Shown here: positions 1-10,527 of the stretch, in pieces
Position numbering within the stretch: position 1 is the stretch's first letter
How the letters are laid out: the number at the start of each line of letters is the position of its first letter
NCBI RefSeq assembly: GCF_000471905.2
Contig: NW_006500065.1
Coordinates: 43,419-107,418 of the forward strand
DNA length: 64,000 bases
Direction: 5' to 3'
DNA from: Amborella trichopoda
Taxonomy: Eukaryota; Streptophyta; Magnoliopsida; Amborellales; Amborellaceae
Notes under the pieces: model-generated
What the model saw: only the letters and a program-made list of their open reading frames with translations
Told to the model about the DNA's origin: nothing
The model's database searches: none
Made by a program: the position numbers and the translations under genes

Positions 1-356
1 GCTGAGTGGGTGCCTTGCTTAAGGGCGTTACCCCACATCAGTAGCTTTCATTTGCAACAATCGTGGGCCTTTGGTATATGTGACCCTAGTGTTGTGGAAA
101 CTTTGTTTTGGCTCTGAGCCTGACTAGTGGATTCCCTTGATAGGTTTTGCCCCAATCTAGTTGATGGAATTCTTTGGCGTTGAGTGGGGGCCTTGCTTAT
201 GGGCATTAGCCCACATCAGTGACTTTCATTTGTGACAGCTGAGGGCCTTTGGTGTATGTGACCCTAGTGTTGTGGAAACTTTGTTTCGGCTATGGGGCCT
301 GACTTGTGGGTTCCCTTAGTGGGCTTTGCCCCAATCTAGCCGGTGGTGTTCTTTCT
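1..356. repeat. Two tandem copies of a 178-bp unit
   Basis: The sequence starting at position 1 (GCTGAGTGGG...) recurs at 179 (GTTGAGTGGG...) and stays recognisable for the whole unit, including the shared stretches CCCACATCAGT and GTGACCCTAGTGTTGTGGAA. The repeat may continue to the left of the window. No coding frame is conserved between copies. It is probably part of the transposon-derived block that runs to about 4.4 kb; the class of that element is an inference. Confidence 0.8.
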
Positions 357-528
357 ATGAATGGTTGAAGTCCTCTTTGGTCAAGGGCTACGCCAAACTG
401 GTTATTAATCCAAGCGCCCTTTCGGCTTTTCAGCTGAACTAGATGGAAGTGGTGTCGTAAGAAATAGTTTTCCCAGCTTCTTTTTATTGAGGCTCTTTTA
501 CCCATGACTTCGAGGTCATGTCTGCCCT

Positions 529-790
529 TTGATTTCCATTTTTACTCATGACACCCTTTTGGGTTTTCACCATGCCCGGTTTTCTTATTTTCAGGACACT
601 TTTACGCATGACTTCATAGCCATGCCCGCCTATCTTTTTTACGCATGGCGCCCTTATGGGTTTTCACCAGGCCCGCCTATCTTTTTTACGCATGGCGCCC
701 TGATGGGTTTTCACCATGCCCATTTTTTGTTTTTGCAATTTTTACCCATTGCTTCATGGCTATGTTTGCCTAAAAGCTCTCTTTTTACTC
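529..790. repeat. Degenerate 47-bp tandem repeats, pyrimidine-rich
   Basis: The unit TTTTTTACGCATGGCGCCC followed by a GGGTTTTCACCA-GGCCC motif occurs at about 636 and again 47 bases later at about 683. Weaker relatives (TTTACTCATGAC, TTTACGCATGAC) lie on both sides from about 540 to 790. The plus-strand reading frame across it (100 codons) simply reflects the repeat and resembles no protein family I know. Confidence 0.65.
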
Positions 791-1010
791 ATGATGATTC
801 TCATCATGCCCTGCTTCTTATTCTTTCTTGAAGAGACTCCTCCTCGGAGGGGTCCTGCTTGAATAAGGCTCACCGGGGTAGTGGATACCATGGGTCAAAT
901 GTCAGAGGATAGAGGTGTGACATAGCTGCATGTTTGTGTGGAGAGGCACACCGGGGCCGCATCGTGCGTGGGCTCGTGAGCATGAGGAAGCTCTTTTGAG
1001 TAGGCGAAGT

Positions 1011-1200
1011 GTTGCCGGTGAGGCAAGTTGTTTCGGTGACGGAGTCGCATATATGGGAAACGTCGCCAAGAAAGCAAAACTTCTTTGTGACAGGCCCGCA
1101 GATAGGGGAGACGTTGCCAGGAAGGCGAAAGGTCTCTACGATAGGTATATGGGCAGGGGAAACATTGCCAGGGAGGCGGAATGTCTCGGATGGGTCAGTG
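1011..1200. repeat. 51-bp tandem repeat, almost four copies
   Basis: Units begin at 1011, 1062, 1113 and 1164. Each is 51 bases, so the plus-strand frame stays open across them and encodes a 17-residue motif of the kind V/I-A-x-x-A-x-x-L-x-D-(x)n-G-N/D. The minus strand is also open through the array. The copies differ at many positions, so the array is old. I see no start codon context or family match that would make it a gene. Confidence 0.8.
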
Positions 1201-1398
1201 GATAGGCACGTCGTCATCTCGGGATGGGAGATGTTTCTGCGACGAGCTTACTTTCTGGAGCGGCTTATAAAAGCAATGGTAGGTGGGGAGTTAAGGGCAT
1301 TCTTTCTCTTAGAGAAACTTCTTCACACCCCCCCCCCCTCTTTCTTTGTAGAGGGAGAGGAGAGATCTCTCCCTTAAGAAGCGCTCCTCTGGAAGGCC

Positions 1399-1662
1399 AT
1401 GTCTTTCATTGGTGTCGACATTCGGGCGCTAGGTCTCGCAGTGCGTCCAATCATCGCCCTCATGGGTGAAGATGTTCGATTCCGCAAAGGTGTTGATGAT
1501 GGACCTGCACTGGACAGTGAGCTTGAGCCTTCAGATCTTCAATCTTTGTTTAATATTCTGAACGCAATGTACAAGTCTATGCACATGATTCTGAAGGTCA
1601 TCAGGCATGAACCCAATCTTGTCCATCAAAAGATGATGAAGGGTCATGGTGGTTCTTGCTGA
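1399..1662 (+). CDS. Unrecognised 87-codon reading frame in transposon-like DNA
   Basis: An ATG-initiated frame of 87 codons with mixed, protein-like composition (starts MSFIGVDIRALG, ends MMKGHGGSC). It has no signal peptide, membrane segment or motif that I can assign. It lies between tandem repeats and the plant mobile domain remnant, so it may be a leftover of the same element's open reading frame or of a leader region. No function is proposed; it may equally be a chance frame. Confidence 0.2.
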   Translation: MSFIGVDIRALGLAVRPIIALMGEDVRFRKGVDDGPALDSELEPSDLQSLFNILNAMYKSMHMILKVIRHEPNLVHQKMMKGHGGSC

Positions 1663-3147
1663 CCTGTAATCCCTTTCATGGTAGTTGGTCGAATAAATGA
1701 TTTGGTCAACTTCAATGTTCAGTGTTTGGGCGAACTACCAACCTGTCGAGCAGATGATCCTCTACTCCGGTCATTGCTCGTTGCTGCTCCCTTAACCACC
1801 ACCTAGTTCTTTGCCTTCATTCGATGGTGAGAAGAAGAAAGGGGTCCTTTTCATTCTTTTCAAGTTCCCTTTGAAGGGAATGATACTATTCCTTTGAAGA
1901 GATCGCTGCTTTAGAAGGAGGCGGTGCATCAGGAGGCCGTACCTCTGGATGGGTGACTTATTTCAGAACGGATCTATCTCCTTGTAGCTATCGATAATTG
2001 TAACCACTGTTTTGTAATCATTTTTGTTCATGAAATGAATCCTCTTTTAATTTGAATCCTCTTTCTTGGTGTGTGGCTTGTGTCACTTAATTTTCATGGT
2101 TTTGCTGGCCTTTCTTTCTTCATGTGTTCAGTTCTTATCCCTCTTGATGGTGAGGATAAGAAATGGGCAAAGAGACTTGTTTTGCCTGGGGGGGCATGCC
2201 GACTGCCTGGCTTGAATGGTTGGAATGTCTTTTTGGGTTTTCATCCGAGCTTCTAGGGTGTGCACCTTTTTCAAGTTTTCACAAGACCCCGCAATTTTTT
2301 TTTTTTTTTGAAGCTTCCTCGTTGAGGGCCTAGTGTGTAGGAAGCACAAGGGATATGGCTCACTTGACTACCGAGTGTGATCTTGCACAAATGTGTGCTA
2401 AGCCCCTGCCTAGGCGGGGGAGGAGGGTTTGTGTGGGTCTGTGATTGAATCTATATGTTTGCACATCTGAGAGAGGAAGTGACAATGGACCCAAGAGGAA
2501 ATATTGCGTACCTGAAATAAATGGTGTTTTGCCAGAGACGCATGTACTGTTAGGAGAACAAAGTGATGTGAGCAGAGTGACGGAGCCGAATGGCCTTCAC
2601 ATCGAAGTGATGGAACTGTGAGGCGTTTGCTTTTCCCTGGGTCGGAACTGCGCGACGCTTCGCTTGCACGCTATTCATGTTTCCTTGTGATGGGGCCACC
2701 CATCATTTCGCATGACACTTCGCCTGCACAAAACCCATGTTTTCCTATGACGTGGTTGCACAACGTTTCGTTTGCTTGCATGACACGTCATTCCCTCATC
2801 AAAATAAAAAGACACGTAGAGGTACCTTTTCTTCATTTTTCCCCTAAGTTTTTACCTCAGGTAAAAAAGGCCCAATTTTTTTTCTTTTTGCCCCCATTTT
2901 CACCACCATGCACTAACTGCACGTGCATGCCTCTGCTCGTGTGTATGCCCCAATGGGGCATCACTTGAACTTGTGTCTTAGAGTTACGTGCATGCACACC
3001 GCGGATGCACTGATTGTGCATGCATGCATCCTGAGTGCTGCTTGAGCTCTTGTGCCTACATGCCCCTGCCGGGGTACAATTTGCAAACCCATATGTTGCT
3101 CACTCTTTCTTTTGTTCTTTACAGTGAAAATACTTGATGTAAACTAG
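1663..3147. other. Non-coding stretch of the transposon-derived block
   Basis: No supported gene. It contains a poly-T run near 2296-2312, GC-rich short palindromes such as TGCCCCAATGGGGCA near 2946, CA/TG-rich words (GTGCATGCATGCATCC near 3018) and a degenerate repeat of about 54 bases at 2640-2800, built on a C-TTCGC-TGCAC-----CATGTTT core. Plus-strand frames here are short and unassignable. Confidence 0.5.
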
Positions 3148-4424
3148 TTGCCCAGTGCAGGGGAGCTAGGGACCAATTCTTACACATGTGCCTCCTTTGT
3201 AAGTGGAACTACTCTCGGTGTTCTCGAGCCTACTCGTGAGCTGGAGTGGCCTTTGAGCATCACCTATGTAGGAGAGGATGCTCATCTTTGCAGATATGAG
3301 GATGTCGATGGTGAGCCTCTTGTTCAAGGGGATGGTGTCCCCCTTTACCATGCCCTCCATAGGAATTTTGATTCCAGCGAGAATTTGCCTACACTGGGGA
3401 AGAGGATGCCAGAAAAGACGGACCTTCACTGGGCCCCTGGTGCTCTTTGTTTTGAGGGAGAACACCAATAAATGCCAGGGTACAGCACTTGGACATTTGA
3501 TGTCCTCAATTCACATGTTAACACTCTAAGAGAATGCGAACTAGCCATGGTGTGCCAGTGCTCGGCTGACTATTATGACCGGCGCTCTAACACTATTAAA
3601 TCTTTGTTGGAGACATGTTGTCATAAGACCAACAACTGCCATTTTGATAGGGGTGAGGCATGGATCACCCTCCTTGATCTGTATTTTGTCGGGGGCTTAC
3701 CCATACTTGGGGAAATGTATGCAGAGTTCGTGAGCCCTCCTCTTCTGATCTTCGTGAGTTGTTTGAGATTTACCAACTTTTACATTCGGAGACCAAACTT
3801 AAGTCCGACAGAGTACATTTTAAGGCATGGAGGAATTATTTGTTTGGTGACTGCCAAGACGGTGAGGATGCTAGTTCGAGTGCCCTGTGGACGGATGAGG
3901 CACGGAGGGTGGAGGCAATCAAGGTCTCAAAGAGACCAGTTACTCCTCCTAAAAGATGGGAGAAGGACATTGTGTACCTGGTCACCTACTTGGTCCTTTT
4001 CTTGTGAAAATTTACCCTACCAGGGCCAAGGAGTTATATTATCCGGCCGGGCTGTTTTTATGCAGCATGCAAGATGGCTTGTGGCCGTGAGTGTGCCCTG
4101 GCTCAACCAGTCTTACGTAGCATTTACCATGGGCAGGGGGGCATTGCCCATGGTGGGGTCATTGCCCATGGTAGGGGCCATTCAAAAGAAAATAAGAGCG
4201 AGGTCTTGGCTGGTGAGGGCTTTCCTAGGCATTTTACAGCAAGCTTCCTAGTCCACTACGTCTTTGGGTGGCTTTCAGCATATTTTCCTAAGAGGGAGAC
4301 GACTCGTGGGACGTATGAGATTAATGGAAGTATCGCAGGACACACTTGTTCCCACTTGCTAAGAATCACAGGGTTGAAGGCCATCTTCAGAGGGCCAGAA
4401 GAAGTGCGTAAGCTTCTGGCCTAA
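3148..4424 (+). pseudogene. Plant mobile domain (PMD) protein remnant, transposon-borne type
   Basis: PMD proteins (the MAIN/MAIL1 family and their relatives inside Gypsy and MULE transposons) have conserved blocks around a W/L-x-L-x-D-L-x-x-x-GGLP-I motif, an S/A-LMA-x-GR-x-x-LA-x-PVL-x-x-IY-x-GL block and a final YVxGWL-x-YF block. Here I see LDLYFVGGLPILGEMY at about 3679-3726, MACGRECALAQPVLRSIYHG at 4074-4133, and FLVHYVFGWLSAYFPKR at about 4239-4290. The blocks are in the right order on one strand. The frame is broken by a shift near 3735-3760 and by a TGA at 4005-4007, so no intact protein can be made. Tandem repeats upstream and the lack of a clean intron structure favour a retrotransposon or MULE origin over a host MAIL gene. 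The reading is mine from motif recognition; a profile search with the PMD family would settle it. Confidence 0.65.
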
Positions 4425-4796
4425 ATTTCCTTTTTTTCCAGTGGTAGCCCTTTACCTATGGGCGGTCCTACTGATCATGTCTTTATAGACAGCTTTGGCG
4501 TGATTTTTGATGAAAAGCTTACAAACACAAAGGCGGCCATGTATCTCCTGAGCATGAGAGGCACTATGTTGTGCTACTGACTCAACTTGTGCCAAATTAA
4601 TTTTAAAAAAGTTATCATGAATGTAGAATTCAGTTTAAATTGATTTAAAAATCATGATTTTAATCTTTTAATTTGAGAAATATTTTTTTCTTACTTCATA
4701 GCATTTCATAATTCTCAAATTTAAGGATCTATTATCCGATGGATATTTTAAATAAAAGAATTGAAATTTTAGGTTTTTTAAAAATTATACATAGGA
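4425..4796. other. Spacer, nothing recognised
   Basis: Between the PMD remnant and the first MITE. Composition turns sharply AT-rich from about 4600 onward, which probably marks the edge of the transposon-derived block. No gene, RNA or repeat structure is supported. Confidence 0.5.
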
Positions 4797-4805
4797 TTTT
4801 TAGTT

Positions 4806-5315
4806 GGGGAAAGGTTTATGTACTTCCCCTACAGCATAGAAGATATATGCTTCCCCTACCATCCAGCCATCCAATTTTGATCAAGAGAGTCATTCACCGT
4901 TTGATCTTAGATCTGACACCTTAAAGTATTTTATTTTTAATTTTTTTATACATATTGTAAGAGTATGAAATTTGGTATATGCCATCTTCTCATTAGGGCG
5001 CACCTATAAAAAATATTAAACATAATTTTTCGATAAAATATAATGATCAAAATAACCCTTGAATCTTTCAAGTGTATTTTGGTCATTTTATTTATTGGAA
5101 TATTTTTTTTATATTTTTTTCTAATGCGAGTTTAACATAGGATTGGAAGTACAAAATTTGGTGTAAAATAGTTTGTAAAAAAAATATTTTAAAAAAAATA
5201 GTATGGAGACGTGACATTGTGATTGGGGCAGTCTTAGCCCTCCATTCAGACTGGACGGTTGGATAAGGGGAACTATATAAGTTTTATGTTGTAGAAAAAG
5301 CATAGAAAGCTTGCC
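4806..5315. mobile_element. Foldback MITE (Mutator-like), 510 bp, 9-bp TSD TTTTTAGTT
   Basis: The element is flanked by the same nine bases, TTTTTAGTT, at 4797-4805 and 5316-5324, the target duplication length of Mutator-like elements. Its ends are inverted relatives (GGGGAAAGGTTTATG on the left, GGCAAGCTTTCTATG reading in from the right). The inverted similarity continues through most of the body to a turn near 5060-5066 (CCTTGAATC/TTTCAAG), so the whole element can fold on itself. It has no coding capacity. Confidence 0.7.
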
Positions 5316-5324
5316 TTTTTAGTT

Positions 5325-6178
5325 GAAGGATCATGTACCTGAGGAAATACACAACTTGTTGATATTTTGTAATGATATTATAATTACTTAAATACTATAT
5401 GAGCTTGTAAAGTCTTATACATCTATATTGTAAAATTAGGTGAATATATATACCTATTTATTTGATCACCAAAGTGCTAAGTAAATAAAAGAAAATATAT
5501 GATATTTTATAAACTTTTTATAAAAAATAATTTTATTAATGAATAAAAACTATTTAAATATAAGTTTTTTAATTAATTATGACATGAAATTTAATTTATA
5601 TTTATAGATTTACATTTATTTATTAATTAAATTTGAAATCATTTTTAGAAGAAATTTATAGTTTTTTTTTTTTCAAAAGTATAATTTACTTAATATAAAT
5701 TGTAATTTATTATAAAACCCATATTTATTTTAGAGAAGTTCTCTTAAGAAAGTGATAAGCATGTAAAATATTTTTTACAAAATGATAAAGACTTCGTGTA
5801 TTTTCAATTAAAAAGAAAGTAACCAACTATGGCCAGACACCCCATTTCATCATATTGTACAATTATACATTTATATTGACTTTATTTATTAATTAATATT
5901 TTAAATTTTGATCTTCCAAAATTACTCATAAAGTGAAATTATTTTATATTTTAAATATTCATATTTTAACTTATAATATGGGAGTAGTAATATGCAAATT
6001 AAATTACTTACAACATATTTGCTTTATATAAAAATGAATTTTATTTTAGAGAAGTTTCATTTAAGAAATTATAAATAGGTAAAAAACTTTGTTTCAAAGA
6101 ATTAAATAATATTTTATTATTTTTTCCTTCAAATAATGAGAATTAAGAAATTTTACCTTATGTATATAATTGTAACTT
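5325..6178. other. AT-rich spacer
   Basis: No gene. A weak direct repeat is visible: TTATTTTAGAGAAGTT followed by a TTAAGAAA block near 5727-5755 and again near 6040-6075. Otherwise only A/T runs. Confidence 0.5.
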
Positions 6179-6187
6179 TTTAAATAA

Positions 6188-6704
6188 GGACATTGATTTC
6201 ATGCAACGATTGTATCATAATATAATGCAACCACATTAAAAAAACCATATTACTATTTTCATTCTAAAGAACAATTAAAAAAAAAAGAAAATTTAGAAAA
6301 AATGCTCGAGAAAGTGTTTTTGTAGCCCAATTAATATAAGTCGTCCATTTTAGTAAGAAGGTTAGATATAGGCCTCATATAGAGTTTTGTATTCCCAAAA
6401 TTTTTATATAGTGTTATCATGATTAGATGAACAATGCTAAAATGAAAAAAGTGATTTTGAATTTGTCAAGGCCTAGATCTTGAAATTCACCAAATGGACA
6501 GTCGAGATTTATTGTTGGAGGGTACTAATTTTGACCATATATAGGATGCAAATTGAATTTTTTTTTTTTTCCCCTTAAGATTGATTATGGGGATGAAGAG
6601 AATATGTGTGCAAAATTTGTAGTCACAAAAATGCCAAAAATATGGTTTTCTAGAAGTGTGGTTGCATTAAACTACGATACAACCATTGCATGAAATAATT
6701 GCCC
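6188..6704. mobile_element. Second MITE family (Mutator-like), 517 bp, 9-bp TSD TTTAAATAA
   Basis: A perfect nine-base duplication TTTAAATAA lies at 6179-6187 and 6705-6713. The inverted ends are about 85 bases long: GGACATTGATTTCATGCAAC on the left matches GGGCAATTATTTCATGCAAT reading inward from the right, followed by a TTGTATC...ATGCAACCACA block on each side. The body is AT-rich and non-coding. The family differs from the element at 4806 and from the 393-bp family further right. Confidence 0.75.
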
Positions 6705-6782
6705 TTTAAATAAATATTAAAAAATGTTGTAAATGTTAATTGACTAAATTAGATATGATTTGTTATTTTATAATGTAATAGT

Positions 6783-6915
6783 TTGATAGGGCTGCAGTTT
6801 TATCAAAATAAGTAAATCTTCACCTCATAATTCATTGAAAATTGCAATTTAAACATTGAAAAACCTTTAAATTTTGTAAAAAAAATAAAGATATCAAATT
6901 CTAATAAGAGTGTAT
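6783..6915 (+). repeat. Dispersed repeat, copy 1 (relative at 61,298)
   Basis: The segment beginning GATAGGGCTGCAGTTTTATC and containing AAAATAAGTAAA, TCATTGAAAATTG and CATTGAAAAACC has a relative in the same orientation at 61,298-61,440 (GGTAGGGCTGCAACCCTATT...). Similarity fades to both sides. The element type is unknown. Confidence 0.5.
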
Positions 6916-6978
6916 ATCGCAACAAATCATCTAAACCCATTTTGCCCAAAATATAGGTGTTCTAGTGTCGATCAAGCA

Positions 6979-7128
6979 ACATATAGGAGATTATTATACA
7001 ATTTCCATGAGTAAGACTTTGAACATATAGGAGATTATTATACAATTTCCATGAGTAAGACTATGAACATATATAAGACTATGAACATATAGGAGATTAT
7101 TATACAATTTCCATGAGTAAGACTTTGA
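6979..7128 (+). repeat. Three direct copies of a 44-bp unit
   Basis: The unit beginning ACATATAGGAGATTATTATA and continuing to GAGTAAGACT starts at 6979, 7023 and 7085. The first step is 44 bases; the second is 62 because an 18-base partial copy (ATATAAGACTATGAAC) is inserted. The copies are nearly identical, so the expansion is recent. Confidence 0.85.
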
Positions 7129-7418
7129 AAAATCCTCTTTATCATTTATGTGCTATGTGGCTCATTTTATTTTATTTTATTTTTATTATTATTTTTTAAG
7201 CTTGTGGGAAGGGTCCCACCTACGGCAGGAATTAAAAAATCAAAAAAATAAATAAATAATCCAATACAAAATTGACCAACAATGCAGCTGAGGCATTTCC
7301 ATGCCAAGCTAGAAAGCACAGACACATAACTCTTGTTTTTGTTCCTCTTTCTTTCTCTCTCTCTCAAACACATCACAATGACATGTCTTTGTCCATTTAA
7401 CAATCTCTCTCTCCATCT

Positions 7419-7441
7419 ATATATATATATATATATATATA
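7419..7441. repeat. (TA)n microsatellite
   Basis: An uninterrupted TA run of about 23 bases sits 42 bases upstream of the ATG of the lectin kinase pseudogene, in the position where its TATA region or 5' leader would lie. CT-rich runs flank it on the left. Confidence 0.9.
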
Positions 7442-7482
7442 GAGGAGTAGTTAAGTAACTTCTACTTGCTGCCTGGGAATTA

Positions 7483-9563
7483 ATGGCTGCCACGGCACTA
7501 TTGCAGTTGCTCTTGCTGGTTGGGATCCCTGCAATAGGAGCTCAATCTCCTGCTGCACAAAACATAAGGTTAGGCTCTTTTCTCTCTACAAACCCAACTG
7601 GTAACAATTGCAGCCACTGGCTCTCCCCATCTGGTAACTTTGCCTTTGGTTTTTACCCCCTCCTTAACACCCAAACATTCTTAGATGGAATCTGGCTTCA
7701 TAAACTGAAAAAACCCTGGTCTGGTGTGCAACAGAGACTCTGCTCCTCTCTCTACTGGCCACTCCATCATCCTAACCACGAGTGGAAGCCTCCTTTTTGA
7801 GAAGCCCGAAATCTAAAGGCCAAGTTGACCGCCCCATCTCCGATAATGCAGTTCCAGCATCTTTTGCAGCCATTAGAGACGACGGTAACTTTGTTCTCTA
7901 TGGTTCTAATCAAATTGTATGGCAAATTTTTTATTCTCCAACTGATACAATTCTACAGGGCCAAATTCTCAATACTGATGCTCAGCTCTATTCGAGTGTC
8001 TCTGAGACTAACCATTCAACAGGGAAATATATGCTTAGTATCAGGGTCTTCAGCTCTACTACCTAGCGCATGGAAAGATGACTAGTGTCGGCATTAATGA
8101 TGCATATTGGAGCAGCCAATTTGGAAGGGGCAGGGAGCAATCTGACACTGATTCTTGAACCAGATGGGCTTGCATTTCTTTAATTCATCTAATTCGTCAG
8201 TAGCTCTCAGTGGTTCAGATTTTAGAACTTTTCTGTTCAGAGCAACGCTTGGGGTTGACAGGAATTTTCGCCCTTTCGCTTATGGTTTGGAGGACCCAAA
8301 TGTTACCATGACCATGAACTCGAACCCATGGAGTTGGATCCCTGATTCTGACCCATGCAAAATTAAAGGAAGATGTGGCCTGGATAGCTTTTGTAAGGCT
8401 AATGATAACTCTTATAGCTGCATTTGCCCTTCTGGTTTCGAGTTTAAAGACCCACTAGACTGGTCTCAAGGTTGCGAGAGGAACTTCAGCATTATAGATG
8501 AATGCAGAAGAGAAAGAGGGAATGGGAATTTGAGCGTCATCGAGATGGAGAGCCTAGAGATGGTCAATAATGCATACGAGAGTTTGACATTGAGCCAACA
8601 GAGGTGTACACAAGCTTGCTTGGACGATTGCTCCTGTGCTTTAGTTCTATTCATTAACATGCAGTGTAAGAAACAGGCACTTCCATTGAAATACAAGAAG
8701 CAGAGTTCAGGCACTTTGTCACAAAAAGCTTTTGTCAAAGTTGGGGGTTTTGAGTCTAACCCAACTCGATCGCATAGGCAGCCTCTATTCTGGGTTACTA
8801 TTGTGCTTGCTGCTTGCTCTTTTCTTCTTGTACTAATTTTCGGCTTTTTTTGTGTTAAATCGAGGGTCCCGAGATATAAAATGCTTAGGGTAAGGAGCAA
8901 TTCTGATGTAGAGGATAGCAGTCTGCAATTGTTTAGTTATGAGGAGCTCGAGGAGGCCACAGGTGGGTTCCATGAGAGTTTAGGCAGAGGCGCGTTTGGA
9001 GCTGTTTTCAAAGGAGAACTACCTAACGGTGTTAGCATTGCGGTGAAGAAGCTCCATGGGATAATTGAAGATGGAGAGAGAGAGTTTCGATCAGAGTTGA
9101 ACACCATTGGGAAGACCCACCATAAGAATTTAGCATGATTACTCGGCTATTGTGGCGAAGGCTCTCATAGGCTTATTGTTTACCAGTTCATGAGCAATGG
9201 GTCACTTGCAAATCTAATGTTGAATCCAGAAACAAGGCCAATTTGGGCATAGAGAGTGGAAATTTCTCTAAGTATTGCTACACTTGCACGAAGAGTGCGA
9301 CACCCACATAATACATGGCGACATTAAACCCCAAAACATACTCTTGGATCAAAATTTTACACCCAAAATATCAGATTTTGGACTTGCAAAGCTCATGGAC
9401 CCCAATCAAATGAGAACCGTTACAGATTTGAGGGGCACAAGGCGATACATTGCTCCAGAATGGCACAGGAATTTACCGATCACTGTGAAAGTTGATGTGC
9501 ATAGCTTTGGGATCATGTTGTTGGAGATCATATGTTGCAAAAAGAGATTGGAGATGGGTGAAT
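7483..9563 (+). pseudogene. G-type lectin S-receptor-like Ser/Thr kinase (LECRK type), disrupted and truncated
   Basis: Intact members are plasma-membrane receptor kinases of about 800 residues. In order I see: a signal peptide from ATG 7483 (hydrophobic [16 protein letters not shown]); a B-lectin domain ([15 protein letters not shown] near 7618, later DDGNFVLY near 7877); an EGF-like segment (CGLDSFCKAND...CICPSGF, 8374-8445); a PAN/apple region with paired cysteines (8600-8670); one membrane span (LFWVTIVLAACSFLLVLIFG, about 8788-8847); and a kinase with a GRGAFGAVFKG loop, the VKK lysine near 9043, HGDIKPQN at 9314 and DFG at 9374. Damage: frameshifts near 7700, 7760, 8050 and 8150, a TGA at 9136-9138, a stop near 9250 with a small deletion, and loss of the kinase C-lobe after about 9563. 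The catalytic loop reads HGD where this non-RD class usually has HCD. The gene appears intronless, as is common in this family. It cannot give a full receptor. Confidence 0.85.
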
Positions 9564-9682
9564 CAATCTCTCTTTCTCAACCCAAACCAGTTTCGATAAA
9601 ATCTCTCTCCCCCTCTTTCTCTTTCTTTTGTTGTTTTTTGCTTCATAAATACTATGATGTTTTAAAATAATTTTGTTTTTTT

Positions 9683-9800
9683 GTTGTATAGAGAGAAATA
9701 GTAGGTTATTTATTTCATATTGAAGTGTGAGATGAATAAACATTTCTTAAATATATGAGTTTATTTCAACAGTGAAATCGGGTGGCTAGAGGTAATAATA
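9683..9800 (+). repeat. Tandem duplicate, uninterrupted copy
   Basis: This segment (GTATAGAGAGAAATAGTAGG... to GAAATCGGGTGGCTAG) recurs at 9841-9912 plus 10,315-10,365. In the second copy a 393-bp MITE splits the sequence at CCTTAAA. The uninterrupted copy therefore acts as a local empty site for that insertion. Confidence 0.75.
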
Positions 9801-9912
9801 TATCATTTATAATATAGTGTTTTGGAAAGTATAGTTTGTATTTTTTGTATAGAGAGAAGCAGTGGGTTATTCAGCTCATATTGAAAAGTGAGATGATTAA
9901 GCATTCCTTAAA

Positions 9913-10305
9913 GGGAAAAGTTTATATAGAGCCGAGGCTCTTAGCAATCAAATTAGAGCCTAGTACAAAAATTTCACTAAAAGATGTTGTTTTGATACCC
10001 AAATATCTTCAAATTGATCATCTTGACATCAACAAGTATGGACATGAGAAAAAAATGAATTTCAAGTTTTGGAAATAGTGTATTTTGTAACACATTTTTG
10101 GACCATCCATTTTCAAGATTTTCAAGTTTTCATAGATTTGTCGATTTACACTACTTTTTGAAGCTTTAAACTTTATAAATGAAGATGAAAATATATTTTA
10201 AGGCTATCACAAAGATTTCCAACATTGAAACCACATTTCTTGACATTATTTGAAGGTAGGCTCTAATTTGATTGTTTAGAGCCTAGGTTCTAACAAATTG
10301 CGCCC
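9913..10305. mobile_element. 393-bp Mutator-like MITE, copy 1, TSD TTCCTTAAA
   Basis: A nine-base duplication TTCCTTAAA lies at 9904-9912 and 10,306-10,314. The inverted ends are about 47 bases: GGGAAAAGTTTATATAGAGC with CAATCAAATTAGAGCC on the left, and the complement of GGCTCTAATTTGATTGTTTAGAGCC...CGCCC on the right. The interior carries family words such as GACATGAGAAAAAAATG, TTTGGACC and ATTTTAAGGCTATCACAAAG. It interrupts the second copy of a local tandem duplication. Three further copies are in this window. Confidence 0.9.
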
Positions 10306-10527
10306 TTCCTTAAATATGAGTTTATTTCAACAGAAACGTGAAACCGGGTGGCTAACGTATGTCATTGACTAGTACATGTGTAGAACAAAATTGTTGAATA
10401 CTATGGCACATTTTAAGTCATCGGATTTCACATCCGATAGATAAGGGTATTTGCCAACTCCTTGTACAAAAATTGCACGGTCTTATACTATGCCATTTCA
10501 TAATATTTAAGCAATTATAGATCAAGT

